Source: Aculops lycopersici (taxonomy: Eukaryota > Arthropoda > Arachnida > Trombidiformes > Eriophyidae). Taken from it: 64,000 bases of DNA. Below, piece after piece: positions 52,601-63,544 of this stretch. Every line of letters starts with the position of its first letter. Position 1 is the first letter of the stretch. Made by a program: the position numbers and the translations under genes. The stretch lies in assembly GCA_015350385.1 (NCBI GenBank), contig WNKI01000003.1:788592-852591 (forward strand). Direction: 5' to 3'. The notes under the pieces are model-generated. The model saw only the letters and a list, made by a program, of their open reading frames with translations. It did not search any database and was not told the origin of the DNA.

Positions 52601-53997
52601 GAATGGGCTCGTCGGCAGTTCCGGTCAGAGTCCAGACTCCTGCAAGCTGATTGGTTGCATTCAACTGAGCCAAATGCCAAGGTTTCAGATGAAAACCGGC
52701 CAAGTTTAGTTGAGTTCTGTAGGGGAAAAGTGCAGATTCGAGGGCTTGCTGTTGATTACCTGACACCTGACCACCTGCCAGTTGGATCATTGACGCCAAT
52801 CTGGGGTCACTTGACGATTGCTGATACTCAAGCGACTCCTGGTTACCCGAACCTAATAAGATGATTTCCTCAGATCTCAAGCTAGCACTTTGTTGGCCGG
52901 AATCTTGCTGATGATGATCGGGAGTTCGGCCACCGATAAGTATTTGGTTGCCCAGAATCCAGGGATGGCAATCGGTGAAGACTAGCTGTCCATTTGGAGA
53001 TCTAAGTTCCAAGTTTTTGATGGCAAATCTCTTGCCCAACTTGGCGAGTGAGTGGTGCTTTGGATCAATGAAGCCAACTATGAGCTCGTTTTGGATCGAA
53101 CTATCAACCTCAAAATGGAATGTCAGCTTGGATCCATTCACTTGACTATGATGATGGTGCTGGTGTTTGGCCTCGACAGTTTGATGAGCTAGAGTTAGCG
53201 TTGAATTCGATTGATCCCAGGAGTGACCCCGAGATATGTGCTCAAAAATCTGATGGAATTGAAGTAGAGTTGACATTTTAACATCGCCATTTGCGTCGAG
53301 ATGCTCCTTAACCAAGTGAATCTTGACGTTTAGTAGGCGCTGAAGAAGAAGCAACTTGTTGAGTCGATTTCGAATAATCGCATCCGTTTCCATGTTGTCC
53401 AGGGCAACAAATCCATCACGACTCTTGGTGTCGAACAACATGGTCGAGGGATAGATAATTAAATTAACAAGCAAATTTTCCGGCTTATAACTCATCGATT
53501 TAACTATGTCTTCAATCCTTTGCTCGTCTTCGATAAACAGACCACTTGTTATGACCACAACATCGGCGCCCAAATCGTCGTATTGACTTCGAGTCGAGAG
53601 TAAACTAGTTACATCGCTCATAAGCTTGGCAAAACTGCAACTTCCCTTAACAATCTTGGCATTTTGAGTGTGAACATCCAGCTGAGCCAACTCTTGTTCG
53701 GTGTACAATTTTGGAGGCTCGTCAAAGGGATCAAATGGAGGCGAGTAGAGGGTTGGATCCAATCGCTTGAATGGGCCGCGAGTGGAGTGTTGCTGGCCAA
53801 AGAGAACCAGAGCCACCTCCGAGTCGCTGATTAGATCAAAGTTGAGCAACTTTGCGATGGCCGCGTCGAGGATTCCGTGGTCCACTCGGCGCGATTGGTA
53901 CAGGTGGGCGCCATACTCCACGCACAACACTAATCTCGGCGGCATCTCCTGTAGGAACTTGAAACTCGGCGCCGGCAATCGATTGAAAGTCGATGGA
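49611..53997 (-). CDS. CLCA-type (calcium-activated chloride channel regulator) protein, 3' coding exon
   Basis: About 1,461 residues. The exon start is set at 53997, after a CAG acceptor at 54000-53998: joined to the exon ending at 58048 it restores frame (phase 2 to 1 nt) and produces the family transition from ...SHEDFRR to the vWA domain. Residues about 22-250 are the vWA domain, but the MIDAS DxSxS is replaced (RLVLCVEYGAHL), and Asp and Ser ligands are gone. Beta-rich CLCA regions follow to about 900, a transmembrane helix at about 1007-1037 (GFSALILFSIIAFICSIFCC), then a Gln/Asn/His-rich cytosolic tail of more than 400 residues with CAG/CAA runs. CLCA proteins are secreted or membrane-anchored regulators of chloride channels and mucus. 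The tail is much longer than usual. Confidence 0.88.
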
Positions 53998-56900
53998 CTG
54001 AGTTTGGTTTGCGTAATGTATTCATATGTATTTCATGTGTTTTATGGGCGATGGGTAAGAAGATTGAGATTCGATTCAGTTAGCTGGGAGTTTAGTTTAG
54101 TTTAGTTTGGTATAGATTTTGCTCAGGTGGAGCTCACACTTTGGATTAGGTGATTTACTGGGGGGTTTTATTCGAATTGATCGCTTATGATTCAACCCGA
54201 ACCAAGTAACAAGATTAACGAGATTTTTCAGCTGCTCTCCCCGTCGATCTATCTGCATGTCTCTTTGGTTTCGAACACAAGACCAGATAACCCCTAAGCT
54301 CGAATTCAATAATCGCTAATGTCCGCTAATCATGCAAGTGGCCACTCGATCGACTCTCTCGTGTCAGCTTCGCCCATAGCAAAGTTGGCAGTGGCGCAAG
54401 CGAAACCATTAAGCACCTCAACCAACCAACCACTCGACCTGTGCACAGGTAAAGTGACCAACCGCCAGACGCGCGTTAATAATTCGATTACACGCCTAGT
54501 GAGCATCGAGACTTGCAAGTTTCGACCACAACAAGCGGCGAACAACTAGAATAAAAGTGAGAAGAAGCGTAGGAGACCAAAGAGCAATCGAAGAGAGAGA
54601 GAGAAAAAAATTGGAGCAGATGATTTGCAGAGTTTGCTACTCCCATTTCCGGTTCGTCCTTTCCGCTCGCTAGTTTTCCATTTGGCTTCCAAATATTCTT
54701 ATTCTTACTTGTGAACCATTTGCAGCTGCCACAACCAACTTTACTATTTCATCGCACCGTAGCTATCCATATCAATTGTCACGTCGTCGTCGTCGTCATC
54801 GTGGTCATGGGTGGTGGTTGTTGGTGTATATGAGACTGGCCATTTGAATTTAATGCTAGTGACGTCACTTGAAAGTTAACCACCAAGAAAACTCAACACT
54901 AGTTCTGTTTCTAGTCAAGAAGTAAGAGCAGCGAAGGAATTGATAGTAATGCGATCGTTTCCCTTGGATAAATGGAAATATTTACTGGGTCTTCCCGCAT
55001 TACGTAACATCACTCTGAGCGACTCGAACTACAGCTCAACTAGCGGCTATATGATTTGACTAAACTGCCATGGCGCTTATTTATGTGATCAGTCGAGCGG
55101 ATGATTAGACATGTCGCTTGCTTGCCGGCTCGTAGTGGTTTCTAGTCTTGCGCCAAGTCTATCTACCTCATCGTTTTACTCAAATTTGAATTCAGTTGAG
55201 TTGTTTTGTTGTGATGCGATGTGATGTGGTGTTGAAATGTCCATTGGAAAAACGACTCGCCAACTAGCAATGATCAAGGTAACGACGACGAGGCGAAAAC
55301 ATTGCACGCTGTCCGGTCGGGCACACCTGTCAACTCGACGACAACGACGACTTCATCTCCTCTATCCCTCAATCGGTTGCCGACTCTAGCACTAAGGTGC
55401 ATTCCGGCTGGCGATTAACCGTCGACCATTCCCATGAGTCTCCTACATACTCTTTTACATAAGCACAACTAACACTGGCGTCGCTCCCTCGAAGGCTACC
55501 TCGATCAGCAATACACATCCAATGGCATGCAAATGAGATGCACCTTTCAGGTTGTTTAGTTGGCCAGAAAGACATCTTTTTTCGTTAGGTGGCGCACCAA
55601 TCTCATCGCATGAATCAGCTCACACTCGACTTGGTGGATGAAAAATTGATCGCTCATTTTTCATTCTACCTCCACTGCTTGTCTTCTTGTCTTGTGGCTC
55701 TAGTTGCCGAAGTCGTCTTAATCGTATCGCCATTTTTGCAAGCCTCCTTCTCGTCGTTGCCGCCGTGGTCGTTTAAATAATTAAGAGATTCCAGCAGGTA
55801 AGGTTACTGCAGGTAGGGCAGCAACGAAAAAATGCGCCCGCTGATACGATACCACAGAGCAAAATGAAATTGATAGAGATGCCAAAATATGAGCGATGAA
55901 CGAAAAAGATGCGACAAATGAACTTAATCTTGGGCCGCTCTGCGGTTTTGTCTTTACCTGTTTGGTGGTCGCCCATTGCAGGTAATTTTGTGTCGGCTGA
56001 TCGTGCTTTGGTTTTGGTTTTGGTTGAGAGCTCTCTCCTCTGCTTTGGGAGCCAGCAGCCGGTCAAACAAACAACGAGAGGCAACCGAATGTCGGTTACC
56101 GGCAGCAACCAACAACCGACAACCGCAACAGCATCATAATCGCGGGCTCAATCTCCTTCTTCATCGGGCCGCGAGTTGAGACATTGAAGCTTGCAGCGGC
56201 CACATTCTTTGCCGCCGATCTGCCGTCGACTTAATGTCGACTGCGCCAGCTGATAAGGCAAACTCATGGCGCCGCTAGTAGTCTCTTTTACCTGGGAAAC
56301 AGAGGCCAGCGATCAGATGCGATTGCGGCCGAGATAACAACCATCGGGTCTTTTGGACATGAGGCGGCTGGCTCCCGAGATCTTGAGAGGCGAGCACGCG
56401 CAGATTTGCGGCGGCAAACCACAGGAAAGAATCGATCACTAGCTTGGGGATCTACCTGTTTGCTTGTTTGCCGAAGGCTCTCATTTTTAGTTCAACTGAG
56501 AAAAGAAACCTGGAGCTAGATTTTCGAGATCGAGAGCCGGAAGTTGCTCGCGCGCCATCGACTATAATTAGCCCGATTGTGCTGTGCTCTCGTCTCGGTG
56601 AAGTTTGATGGTTGCCGGACTCTAGTCCTTGTTCTTCTTCTCCTCTAACTAAATCTAGAATCGAACTTGGCACGCAAATGGCCAGCGCAAAGCTGAACGC
56701 TCGCCAGGTGAACCATTGAGCGAGCGTAAGACAAGAGCAGAGAGGAACACAACCACCGATCAGCTCGATGGTTCCAACGCTTCCTTTTCTCGTTGCTGTT
56801 GCTGTTGTTCCAAAACTAGACTAGCTTGTGACACGCAATCAGCTGATTAAATTTGCCGCCTCACCTGAGCTGTTGGCCAATAATTGAATCTCCGCCGCTT

Positions 56901-58047
56901 CCATCGGCCATACTCTCAGACACTTGTTGTCGTGGACGTCGCTTCGGACGCTCCGCTCGGCTCTCGCGCCTCCAGTCCGCCGAAGTTTTTCGACAAGTCG
57001 ATAGTGTAGTTGTTGTTATTTTGCTATCTGTTGAGTCGTTGGCTGTTGTTAAAAAGCGATTGCCTTTTCGACGATAGGCAATTGTGGTTGCTGAAGGAAT
57101 TCAATCGCAAGTGTCGCGGCGGCGCCAGTGAGATGGAGATAGAGAGAGAGACAGAAAATCTTGAATGGAATCCGAGTTCTGTTCTCAAAGTGGCGAGAGG
57201 AGTTTAGAGTTTGGACTCTTAACTTTCAACTCTGGACTTTTGGTAGGAAAACAAGCCAAACACTTGGAGCCAACTCCGCGATGGTCATCTGGAATTTGCG
57301 TACTGACTTATCTCTTTGTGGACGACTTGGGAGACCACGACGTCGACGACTTGTGGTGACTTGCCGAGTCATGAGCGACAACTAAAAAGACGCAAATAAG
57401 GGAATGGAATAGAAAATGGAATTGGCTATTCAACAACCAAACTGAGCGTAGGAGAGAGAAAAGAAGGTAGAAGCTGGTAAGAGGAGCGTTGAGTGATCCA
57501 ATTCTCACCCACTTTGCACAGGTACAAGATCACTTATAGTCGGCGAGTGGACTAAACACATCGATTGCTGTTTTGCGAAACGTTCAGCACATGGAAAAGG
57601 AACGATTCACACGCAGCACACGAGTTTGTCCCGATGACTGGCCACTTGTTGGATTCTCTCTCTCCCTCTCTCTCTCTATCTCGCACAGGTGACGGTGACG
57701 CCACCACCTGTGAGTGTTTTGGTCATCATTTGACTGTCGCCCTAATATCGCAATTGGTGCCGCCGCCACCACTTGTTGTCGTTGTAGCTGTTTGTGTTGA
57801 AGATTTAGATTTAAAATTGCAGCTTTCGCCGCATTCTAAAACTCGAGAGGTGCGAAGAAAAAACTCGCGTTCCCATTTCTCGTTCCATTTCACTTGCGCC
57901 CAGTGACGTGCGTGTTTCTCTAGAGTTTAGTTGAATTGGAGAGAAAAAACTTGGCCATTTTCCGCTACACAATAACCGACCCCAACACAACAGGTAGGTG
58001 AAAAGTGAACAACCGTGTCGAGTCTATCAAAAGGGAGGACAACTTAC
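53998..58047 (-). other. Intron of the CLCA gene (about 4.05 kb)
   Basis: Donor CAG|GTAAGT with GT at 58047-58046; acceptor CAG at 54000-53998. It is the only clear intron in the window. Its content is non-coding: CT tracts near 57660-57680 and purine-rich stretches, with CAGGT words. Small extra exons inside it cannot be excluded, but the joined reading needs none. Confidence 0.7.
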
Positions 58048-58861
58048 CTGAACGGCGCGCGCCTAAAATCCTCATGCGACCTGATGACGTCCATTGCACT
58101 GCGCTCCTGGCACATTTTGTTCTGCTTGTTCATAGCGCGCTGGTTATGCTCGAACCATTGCGACTCCTTGAGTTGGGATAGTGACATTTGCTTTTTATTC
58201 TGCTCCTGTTGAGGTAGCTGTTGCTGCGATCCCATTGCTTGAGTTTGGGCGCTAACTTGGGGAAAGTTTTCGCCACAAAAATGCCATTTAATTTGCGGGG
58301 ATCCGTCGGAGCTCGGAGCAAAGTCGCGCCACAGCAGCGGAAGTGCCTGATTTGCGCCCAAAGACTCGATTAAACGCGAGTTTGTGCCGCCTGTTCGCCA
58401 AGCATCGGTGTAGCTGAAGGGATCCGAGCTCATTAAATTGAACGAGGATATATGACCGTTTTGTGTGTTGTTTGGTGCTCGCGTCAGGTACGGAACACAC
58501 CTGGCGGCGTGCGGAAGCGGAAGTCCGCTTGCAGGTGAAGTGTCAAAGGAGCACTCGTTCCAGTTTTCATCGAAGCCCCTGACGTCGTGATGCAACTGCT
58601 GCTGTTGCTCCTGTGTCCCATTAAACTCGGTGGCTCTTAATTTGTGTTGAGTCGACAGTTGAGGCTGCTGCACGCCTATCGGCAAACCAGGAAGCGAGGC
58701 GAACGGTGGGTAGGCAAAGTCGGACCGGAAGCCGGACTCCTTGAAAACTCCGTAGCGATGCGAGGCAAACTCGCGCAATAACAGGCGGCCCTTCAATAGC
58801 GGATCACTCGTTAGGGGGGTGTTGTGCTCCAGAAACGAGATTGGCATCTGAATGTTTAAAC
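58048..58861 (-). CDS. CLCA-type protein, N-terminal exon with degenerate HExxH
   Basis: 814-base exon ending at donor CAG|GTAAGT (58048/58047). Its acceptor is probably TTTGCAG at 58868-58862, so coding extends upstream of ATG 58847 (LNIQ then MPISFLEH). The stretch GRLLLREFASHRYGVFKE aligns with the CLCA_N zinc-protease motif GKLFVHEWAHLRWGVFDE: HEWAH has become REFAS, so both zinc-binding His are lost while the surrounding residues remain. The end, KMCQERSAMDVIRSHEDF, matches the conserved C..RS.W.VI..S.DF of CLCA proteins just before the vWA domain. The middle is a Gln-rich, less conserved Cys region. The signal peptide and first strands must be on exon(s) farther right, which I could not identify with confidence. 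Confidence 0.8.
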
Positions 58862-60077
58862 CTGCAAATTTAAAGAGATGGTATTCAGTGGTTTTTGTTG
58901 GTGGTTGTTGAGTTCAACCGATAGGAGGGGAGGAGAGTTCAAGTTGGTTAGTTTTAGGTTGGTTTTGTTTGTCGTCGCTGTGTTAGTTGTTGGTTCTTGC
59001 GCTTGGGTTGCGTAATTTAGTTGGCTTCTTCTTAATTTTCCAATTACAAATCGAAGAGCTCAAAGTTGTTTCCTCTTTCCCCTGCCGCTGGGCAAAGTTG
59101 AAAGGAAGCCACAAAAGAGACGCTCAAATAGAGATGGAGCAGAAGGAGAAAACGACAAGGATCCAAGTTCGTGCGCATCCATGATAGCAAACGACGCTTG
59201 CCTATGACCATCGACTATACTATTCGTGGCGATAGACTTCATTAACTGGGCGAGATTGGTTTAAGCTCCTGGAGTTACGCAACAAACTCACGGCACAAGT
59301 GGGTAATTGTAATGAACTCAAGCGATGCATTCAAAGTAATTGCTGTTGCATCGGTGGCAGTGTCGGCGGCGATAATCTTGTTGCGGTAGCAACAACCACG
59401 AGATCCGGATCCTCTTTGGTCACACCAGTTGAGTGCGCCAAGAAATTGATCGGATGAGACTCGAATCGACGCGGTACAATCGAGTGGAAGTTGGCGATCA
59501 TCTTGGAACCACCACATTTAAGGACAACAACAAGATCGAAGATCGTGCGCATCCATTAGAACAATTTGTGATGCTTCCACTTGTTTCGTGCGATCGTTCG
59601 TTCGTTCGATGCATTGGAAATTAATGCACAGGTGAGGGCAAAAGGCCGAGACCGAGAACAAGTAGCGAGCGAGGATTCGTGCGAAATGCAATCAAACAGG
59701 TGGCCGCGCTGAGTCCCTGGTGCAAATCCTCACTCTAAAAGTTGAAACTAGGAATACAACAATTGCGCTCGCGCCCTATCAGCTTGTTTCAGAGGTAATC
59801 GTCTCGTAACCATATGCATACATATATGCAAGATATGCTTTCATTCTCGAGTGACTGCTAAACAGGCAGACGTGTTCGCTTGGATGCTTTATTTTTAGCT
59901 TTGTTTCGATGCTCTAGTTTTTTAGCTTTAACAGACATTGAATAAACGAGTAACCGATACCGATAGCTGGAGGCTTGGGATAAGTTTTGCTGAGCCGAAT
60001 TTGATATGGAAAGGAAGTTTAAAGGAGTAAGTAAAAAGGGGGCAAGTAAAAAGTATTCTGATTGGAACGTATTGAAT
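58862..60077. other. 5' side of the CLCA gene and upstream DNA of the protease array
   Basis: Should hold the missing first CLCA exon(s) on the minus strand; a GTGAGT donor at 59291 with an 80-codon frame (59292-59517) has a compatible phase but weak similarity. No promoter of the first protease copy was recognised. ATG 60006 is upstream and in frame with that protease, but the family-like start is 60078. Confidence 0.4.
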
Positions 60078-61256
60078 ATGAGGCTGTTGATGATATTGAG
60101 TTTGGTCATCTGCTTGGGTGCAGCAATCGCTCTAGCCGCCGACTCGAACGACAAAGATGACTCCAAATTACCTGAAACTCGTCGGAGATTTCGCTTGCCG
60201 AAATTGCCCAGCTTCGACGAATTTAAACAAATGTTCCACAAATCGTACAGCTCGATCACAGAGTAACTAATGAGGAAAAAGCTCTTTATTGGACGCGTAC
60301 TAAAAGCAATCGTATCATCGGTTAAATACAAACACAACAAGTCGAGCTACTATTTGAGAGTAAATCAAATGAGCGATTGGACAGAGAAAGAGCTCAACAC
60401 TTCTATCACTATTACCAGAGCCTCCCCCTTTGATTCATTTCCTGTTGTGATCAATAACTACCAATATGCAACCCAAGCGCCTATATTCAACTGGTTTAAC
60501 ATGGGTCTTGATGAAGTTTTTGTCGACCTCCGAGGAGACAGCTGTTTCTTTCCAGTCAGGGATCAAGGACGATGTGGCTCCTGCTATATCTTTGCCCACA
60601 CGGCTCTGCTCGAGCATCTCTTTTGCAAGGCCACAGGCATGCGAGTGGCTATATCTGAGCAGTATATGATAGACTGTGGCTTCCTCTATGGCGAATATAC
60701 AATGGCGGGCTGCAATGGTGGCGATCCCCTTCATGTCGCTAAATTTGTCGCAAAGTACGGATTTGAATTGAGAGATGAGTATCCCTACAATGAACGGACA
60801 AACAAATGTCCGTATGGGCAGAGCAAGCACGATACTAATCCAAATCAGATGGGGCGCTTCAAAATCAATGCAGACCAGAACTACTTTGATCTCAACCAGC
60901 TAGAATATATGCTACAGATCAGGAGACTTCCTATGGTTATTGGAATTGCTACGAATGGCTCGGACTTCAGCCAGTATGGCGGAGGGGTGCACGATATGCA
61001 AGGATGCAAGGCAACAACAGGTGACCATTCAGTGGTCCTTGTTGGCCATGGACGCGAGGATGGCCAAGAGTATTGGCTGATCAGAAACTCTTGTGGCATC
61101 AATTGGGGAGAGCAGGGATACTACAAGTTGGCCAAGAGTGCAAACTGTATCTTCCGCCAGGCCACATCCTATGGAGGTTTAACATGGGATGGTATCAGAC
61201 CAACGCTGAATGAGGAGAATTTTAGAATGGCTGGGAGAACCAGCATTCAAAATTAG
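60078..61256 (+). pseudogene. C1A (papain-type) cysteine protease copy 1, interrupted by an in-frame stop
   Basis: The signal peptide (MRLLMILSLVICLGAAIALA) and propeptide start match copy 2, but a TAA at 60264-60266 stands where copy 2 has an Asn codon; the frame then continues without shift to 61256. ATG 60270 could restart translation, but would give a protein without secretion signal or complete propeptide. The mature part looks otherwise intact: oxyanion Gln and Cys in RDQGRCGSCY, catalytic His in GDHSVVLVGHG, Asn in IRNSCGINWG. The Trp that normally follows the Cys is Tyr, and the Trp of NSWG is Cys. Mature-region conservation suggests either a very recent nonsense change, an unfixed allele, stop readthrough or a sequencing error. 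In general layout it resembles the secreted gut proteases that include group 1 mite allergens. Confidence 0.8.
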
Positions 61257-61657
61257 AATGATGAACCCAAGCATCCAGCCGGAGAAGCCAGTGGCTGATC
61301 GGTAATTAATTTTTGATATACTTATACAGGTAACATATTGAAAAATTATGATATCCTCCCATCATCATAACTATGCAGACATTTTTGTTCAATGAGATCT
61401 CGTAATAGAGGGATCTAATTACCCCGATCTGTGCTTGTATAGCTTAGACTTCCCTCCTACCATTTCCGACACTGTGGCATTGAAAATGAATGCATTGTGA
61501 ATCAATAACACAAGATTCCGGTTAAGGCTCGTGCGAGATTAAAAAAACAGGTGGCAGCTCAAACATACAATATACAATGTATGTCAATCGTTGGTGCGAG
61601 TCCCTACAGCCAATCCTGAAAATTTTGCACATATATCTGATAACACACAGTTTTTTC
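61257..61657. other. 3' flank of protease copy 1
   Basis: Homologous to the flank of copy 2 from 63545: shared words include GTGGCTGATCGGT soon after the stop and GGCTCGTGCGAGA near 61525 (63766 in the second flank). It shows that the duplication unit extends well beyond the coding region. Confidence 0.6.
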
Positions 61658-61665
61658 CCCTGGCA
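61658..61665. repeat. Left 8-bp target site duplication of the hAT-like MITE
   Basis: CCCTGGCA, repeated exactly at 62024-62031 on the other side of the element. Confidence 0.85.
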
Positions 61666-62023
61666 TAGGGCTGTGCTTCAGGTCGCCTGCAGGTTCTGCC
61701 GAAAATTCTTCCCCCCCTCTTTATTTTTTCCGATTTACCTGCAGGTTACCTGCAGGTAACTTGCCGGTTCTGCACGCTGCGCCGCTTGCAGTCGGGCGCA
61801 TAAAAATCGCAAATCGGCTTTTTTTTACCTGCAGGTCGATAGTAACCTGCAGGTAAAATTAGCGCCTGCAGGTAAAACCAGCGCCTGCAGGTAAAAACAG
61901 CGCCTGCAGGTTAGCTGGCATGGCCAAAATCGCCCTATAGTTTTTTACCTGCAGGTAACCGGAATCGAGCGGGGGTAAAAATTTTTTCGGCAGAACCTGC
62001 AGGCGACCGGAATCACAGCCCTA
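61666..62023. mobile_element. hAT-like MITE, 358 bp, with ten CCTGCAGG subterminal/internal motifs
   Basis: Terminal inverted repeats begin TAGGGCTGTG, continue TTC.GGTCGCCTGCAGG and TTCTGCCGAAAA on both ends, about 40-60 bp in all. An exact 8-bp duplication CCCTGGCA flanks the element; 8 bp is the hAT family signature. No transposase is encoded. The palindrome CCTGCAGG occurs ten times inside, mostly as ACCTGCAGGTAA or GCGCCTGCAGGTAAAA, reminiscent of the repeated subterminal sites bound by hAT transposases. It sits between the two protease copies and is absent from the corresponding flank of copy 2. Confidence 0.9.
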
Positions 62024-62031
62024 CCCTGGCA
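62024..62031. repeat. Right 8-bp target site duplication of the hAT-like MITE
   Basis: CCCTGGCA, identical to 61658-61665. Confidence 0.85.
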
Positions 62032-62338
62032 CGAGAAACAACAACTGAGCTCACCTTTAGATTCAAAGAGTAACCAAGGATAACTGTGCACAGGTCACAG
62101 CAACAGGTGGACTCAGTGACAGCCAGTCATTTGTGCCATAACTTTGAATCCAGTGTTATGCGCTTGGATAAATCTATTTTTTACTCATCTAGTCTACCTT
62201 TCGACTAACAATAAGTATGAGTAGTCACCAGAACCGCTGAGCTTGGAATATGTATTTTCCAAGCGATACACGCAATCCATTGGAAATTAGATTCGAGGAT
62301 AAAAAATAGGTATTTTGCTCTCGAATAACCAATTTATT

Positions 62339-63544
62339 ATGAGGCTTTTGATTGTCCTCAGCTTGGTCATCTGCTTGGACGCAGCAATCGCCCTAGCCGC
62401 CGACTCGAACGACAATGATGTCGCCAATTTACCTGAGACTCGTAGGAGATTCCAGTTGCCGGAGTTGCCTGATTTCAACAAATTCAAGCGGATGTATCAC
62501 AAATCGTACAATTCGATGACAGAGAACCTAGCGAGGGAGGAGCTCTTCATTGCACGTGAATCGAGAGCAGCAATATCATCAATCAAATACAAGCACAACA
62601 AGACGAGCTACTATTTAAGAGTGAATCAAATGAGCGATTGGACAGAGAACGAGATCAATGCTTATATCCCAACTACAAAAGCCTCCGCTGGTGATTCACT
62701 TCCTGTTCATATAAATGCCGAACCTGAAACTGCCACTACAACACAAGCGCCTGGAACCAATGAGCATAACAGGGGTCACGATGAAGTATTTGTCGATTTC
62801 CGAAGAGACAACTGTTTCTTTCCAGTCAGGGACCAGGGCGAATGTGGCTCCTGCTATGCCTTCGCCCACACGGCTCTGCTCGAGCATCTCTTTTGCAAGG
62901 CAACAGGCAAACAAGTGGCTATATCTGAGCAGTATATGATAGACTGCGGCTTCCTCTATCGAGAAGATGTAATGGACGGCTGCGATGGTGGTGACCCCCT
63001 CCATGTCGGCCAATTTGTCTCAAAGTTCGGACTTGAAATGAGAAGTCAGTATCCCTACAACGGAGTGACAAACACGTGTCCGTATGGAGAGAGTGAGGAA
63101 GATACAGATCCAACTCAGATGGGCCACTTCAAAATAAATGCTATACCAATATATTTTAAAGTTGATCGGTTAGAATATACACTAAATTACAAGAAACTAC
63201 CTATGGTTATTGAAATTGCTACGGGAGGCTCGGACTTCAACCAGTATGGCGGAGGGGTGCACGATATGCAAGGATGCAAGGCAACAAGAGGCGACCATTC
63301 AGTGGTTCTCGTTGGCCATGGACGCGAGGATGGCCAAGAGTATTGGTTGATCAGAAACTCGCATGGCATCAATTGGGGAGAGCAGGGATACTACAAGTTG
63401 GCCAAGAGTGCAAACTGTATCTTCCGCAAGGCCATATCCTACGGAGATATCACGTGGGAAGGAATAAAACCAACGCTAAATGAAGAGAACGACCATGGAA
63501 TAGCCGAGAAACTCCACATCCGGTATCTGAAGGAGGGATACTAG
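62339..63544 (+). CDS. C1A (papain-type) cysteine protease copy 2, intact
   Basis: 401 residues from ATG 62339; the TTG at 62315 upstream in frame is not a plausible start. Signal peptide about 1-20 (ending IALAADS), a propeptide with inhibitor-I29 features (FNKFKRMYHKSYNSMTE, SYYLRVNQMSDWTENE), a Thr-rich joint, and a mature domain from about VFVDFRRDNCFFPVRDQG. Catalytic residues: Gln166 and Cys172 in DQGECGSCY, His320 in GDHSVVLVGHG, Asn340 in IRNSHGINWG. Disulfide-type cysteines are present (CGFLYRE, GCDGGD). Two near-invariant tryptophans are changed: the residue after Cys is Tyr173, and Trp of NSWG is His342. The enzyme should be secreted or lysosomal and is probably digestive. An A/T-rich TATA-like word (GATAAAAAATAG near 62298) lies 40 bases before the ATG. 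Confidence 0.92.
   Translation: MRLLIVLSLVICLDAAIALAADSNDNDVANLPETRRRFQLPELPDFNKFKRMYHKSYNSMTENLAREELFIARESRAAISSIKYKHNKTSYYLRVNQMSDWTENEINAYIPTTKASAGDSLPVHINAEPETATTTQAPGTNEHNRGHDEVFVDFRRDNCFFPVRDQGECGSCYAFAHTALLEHLFCKATGKQVAISEQYMIDCGFLYREDVMDGCDGGDPLHVGQFVSKFGLEMRSQYPYNGVTNTCPYGESEEDTDPTQMGHFKINAIPIYFKVDRLEYTLNYKKLPMVIEIATGGSDFNQYGGGVHDMQGCKATRGDHSVVLVGHGREDGQEYWLIRNSHGINWGEQGYYKLAKSANCIFRKAISYGDITWEGIKPTLNEENDHGIAEKLHIRYLKEGY

Noticed and set aside
53978..53997. Start of a separate gene at TTG 53978 for the vWA-containing frame
   Set aside because: There is no ATG; the frame is open upstream to an acceptor at 53998 and joins in phase with the exon ending at 58048, giving a continuous CLCA protein.
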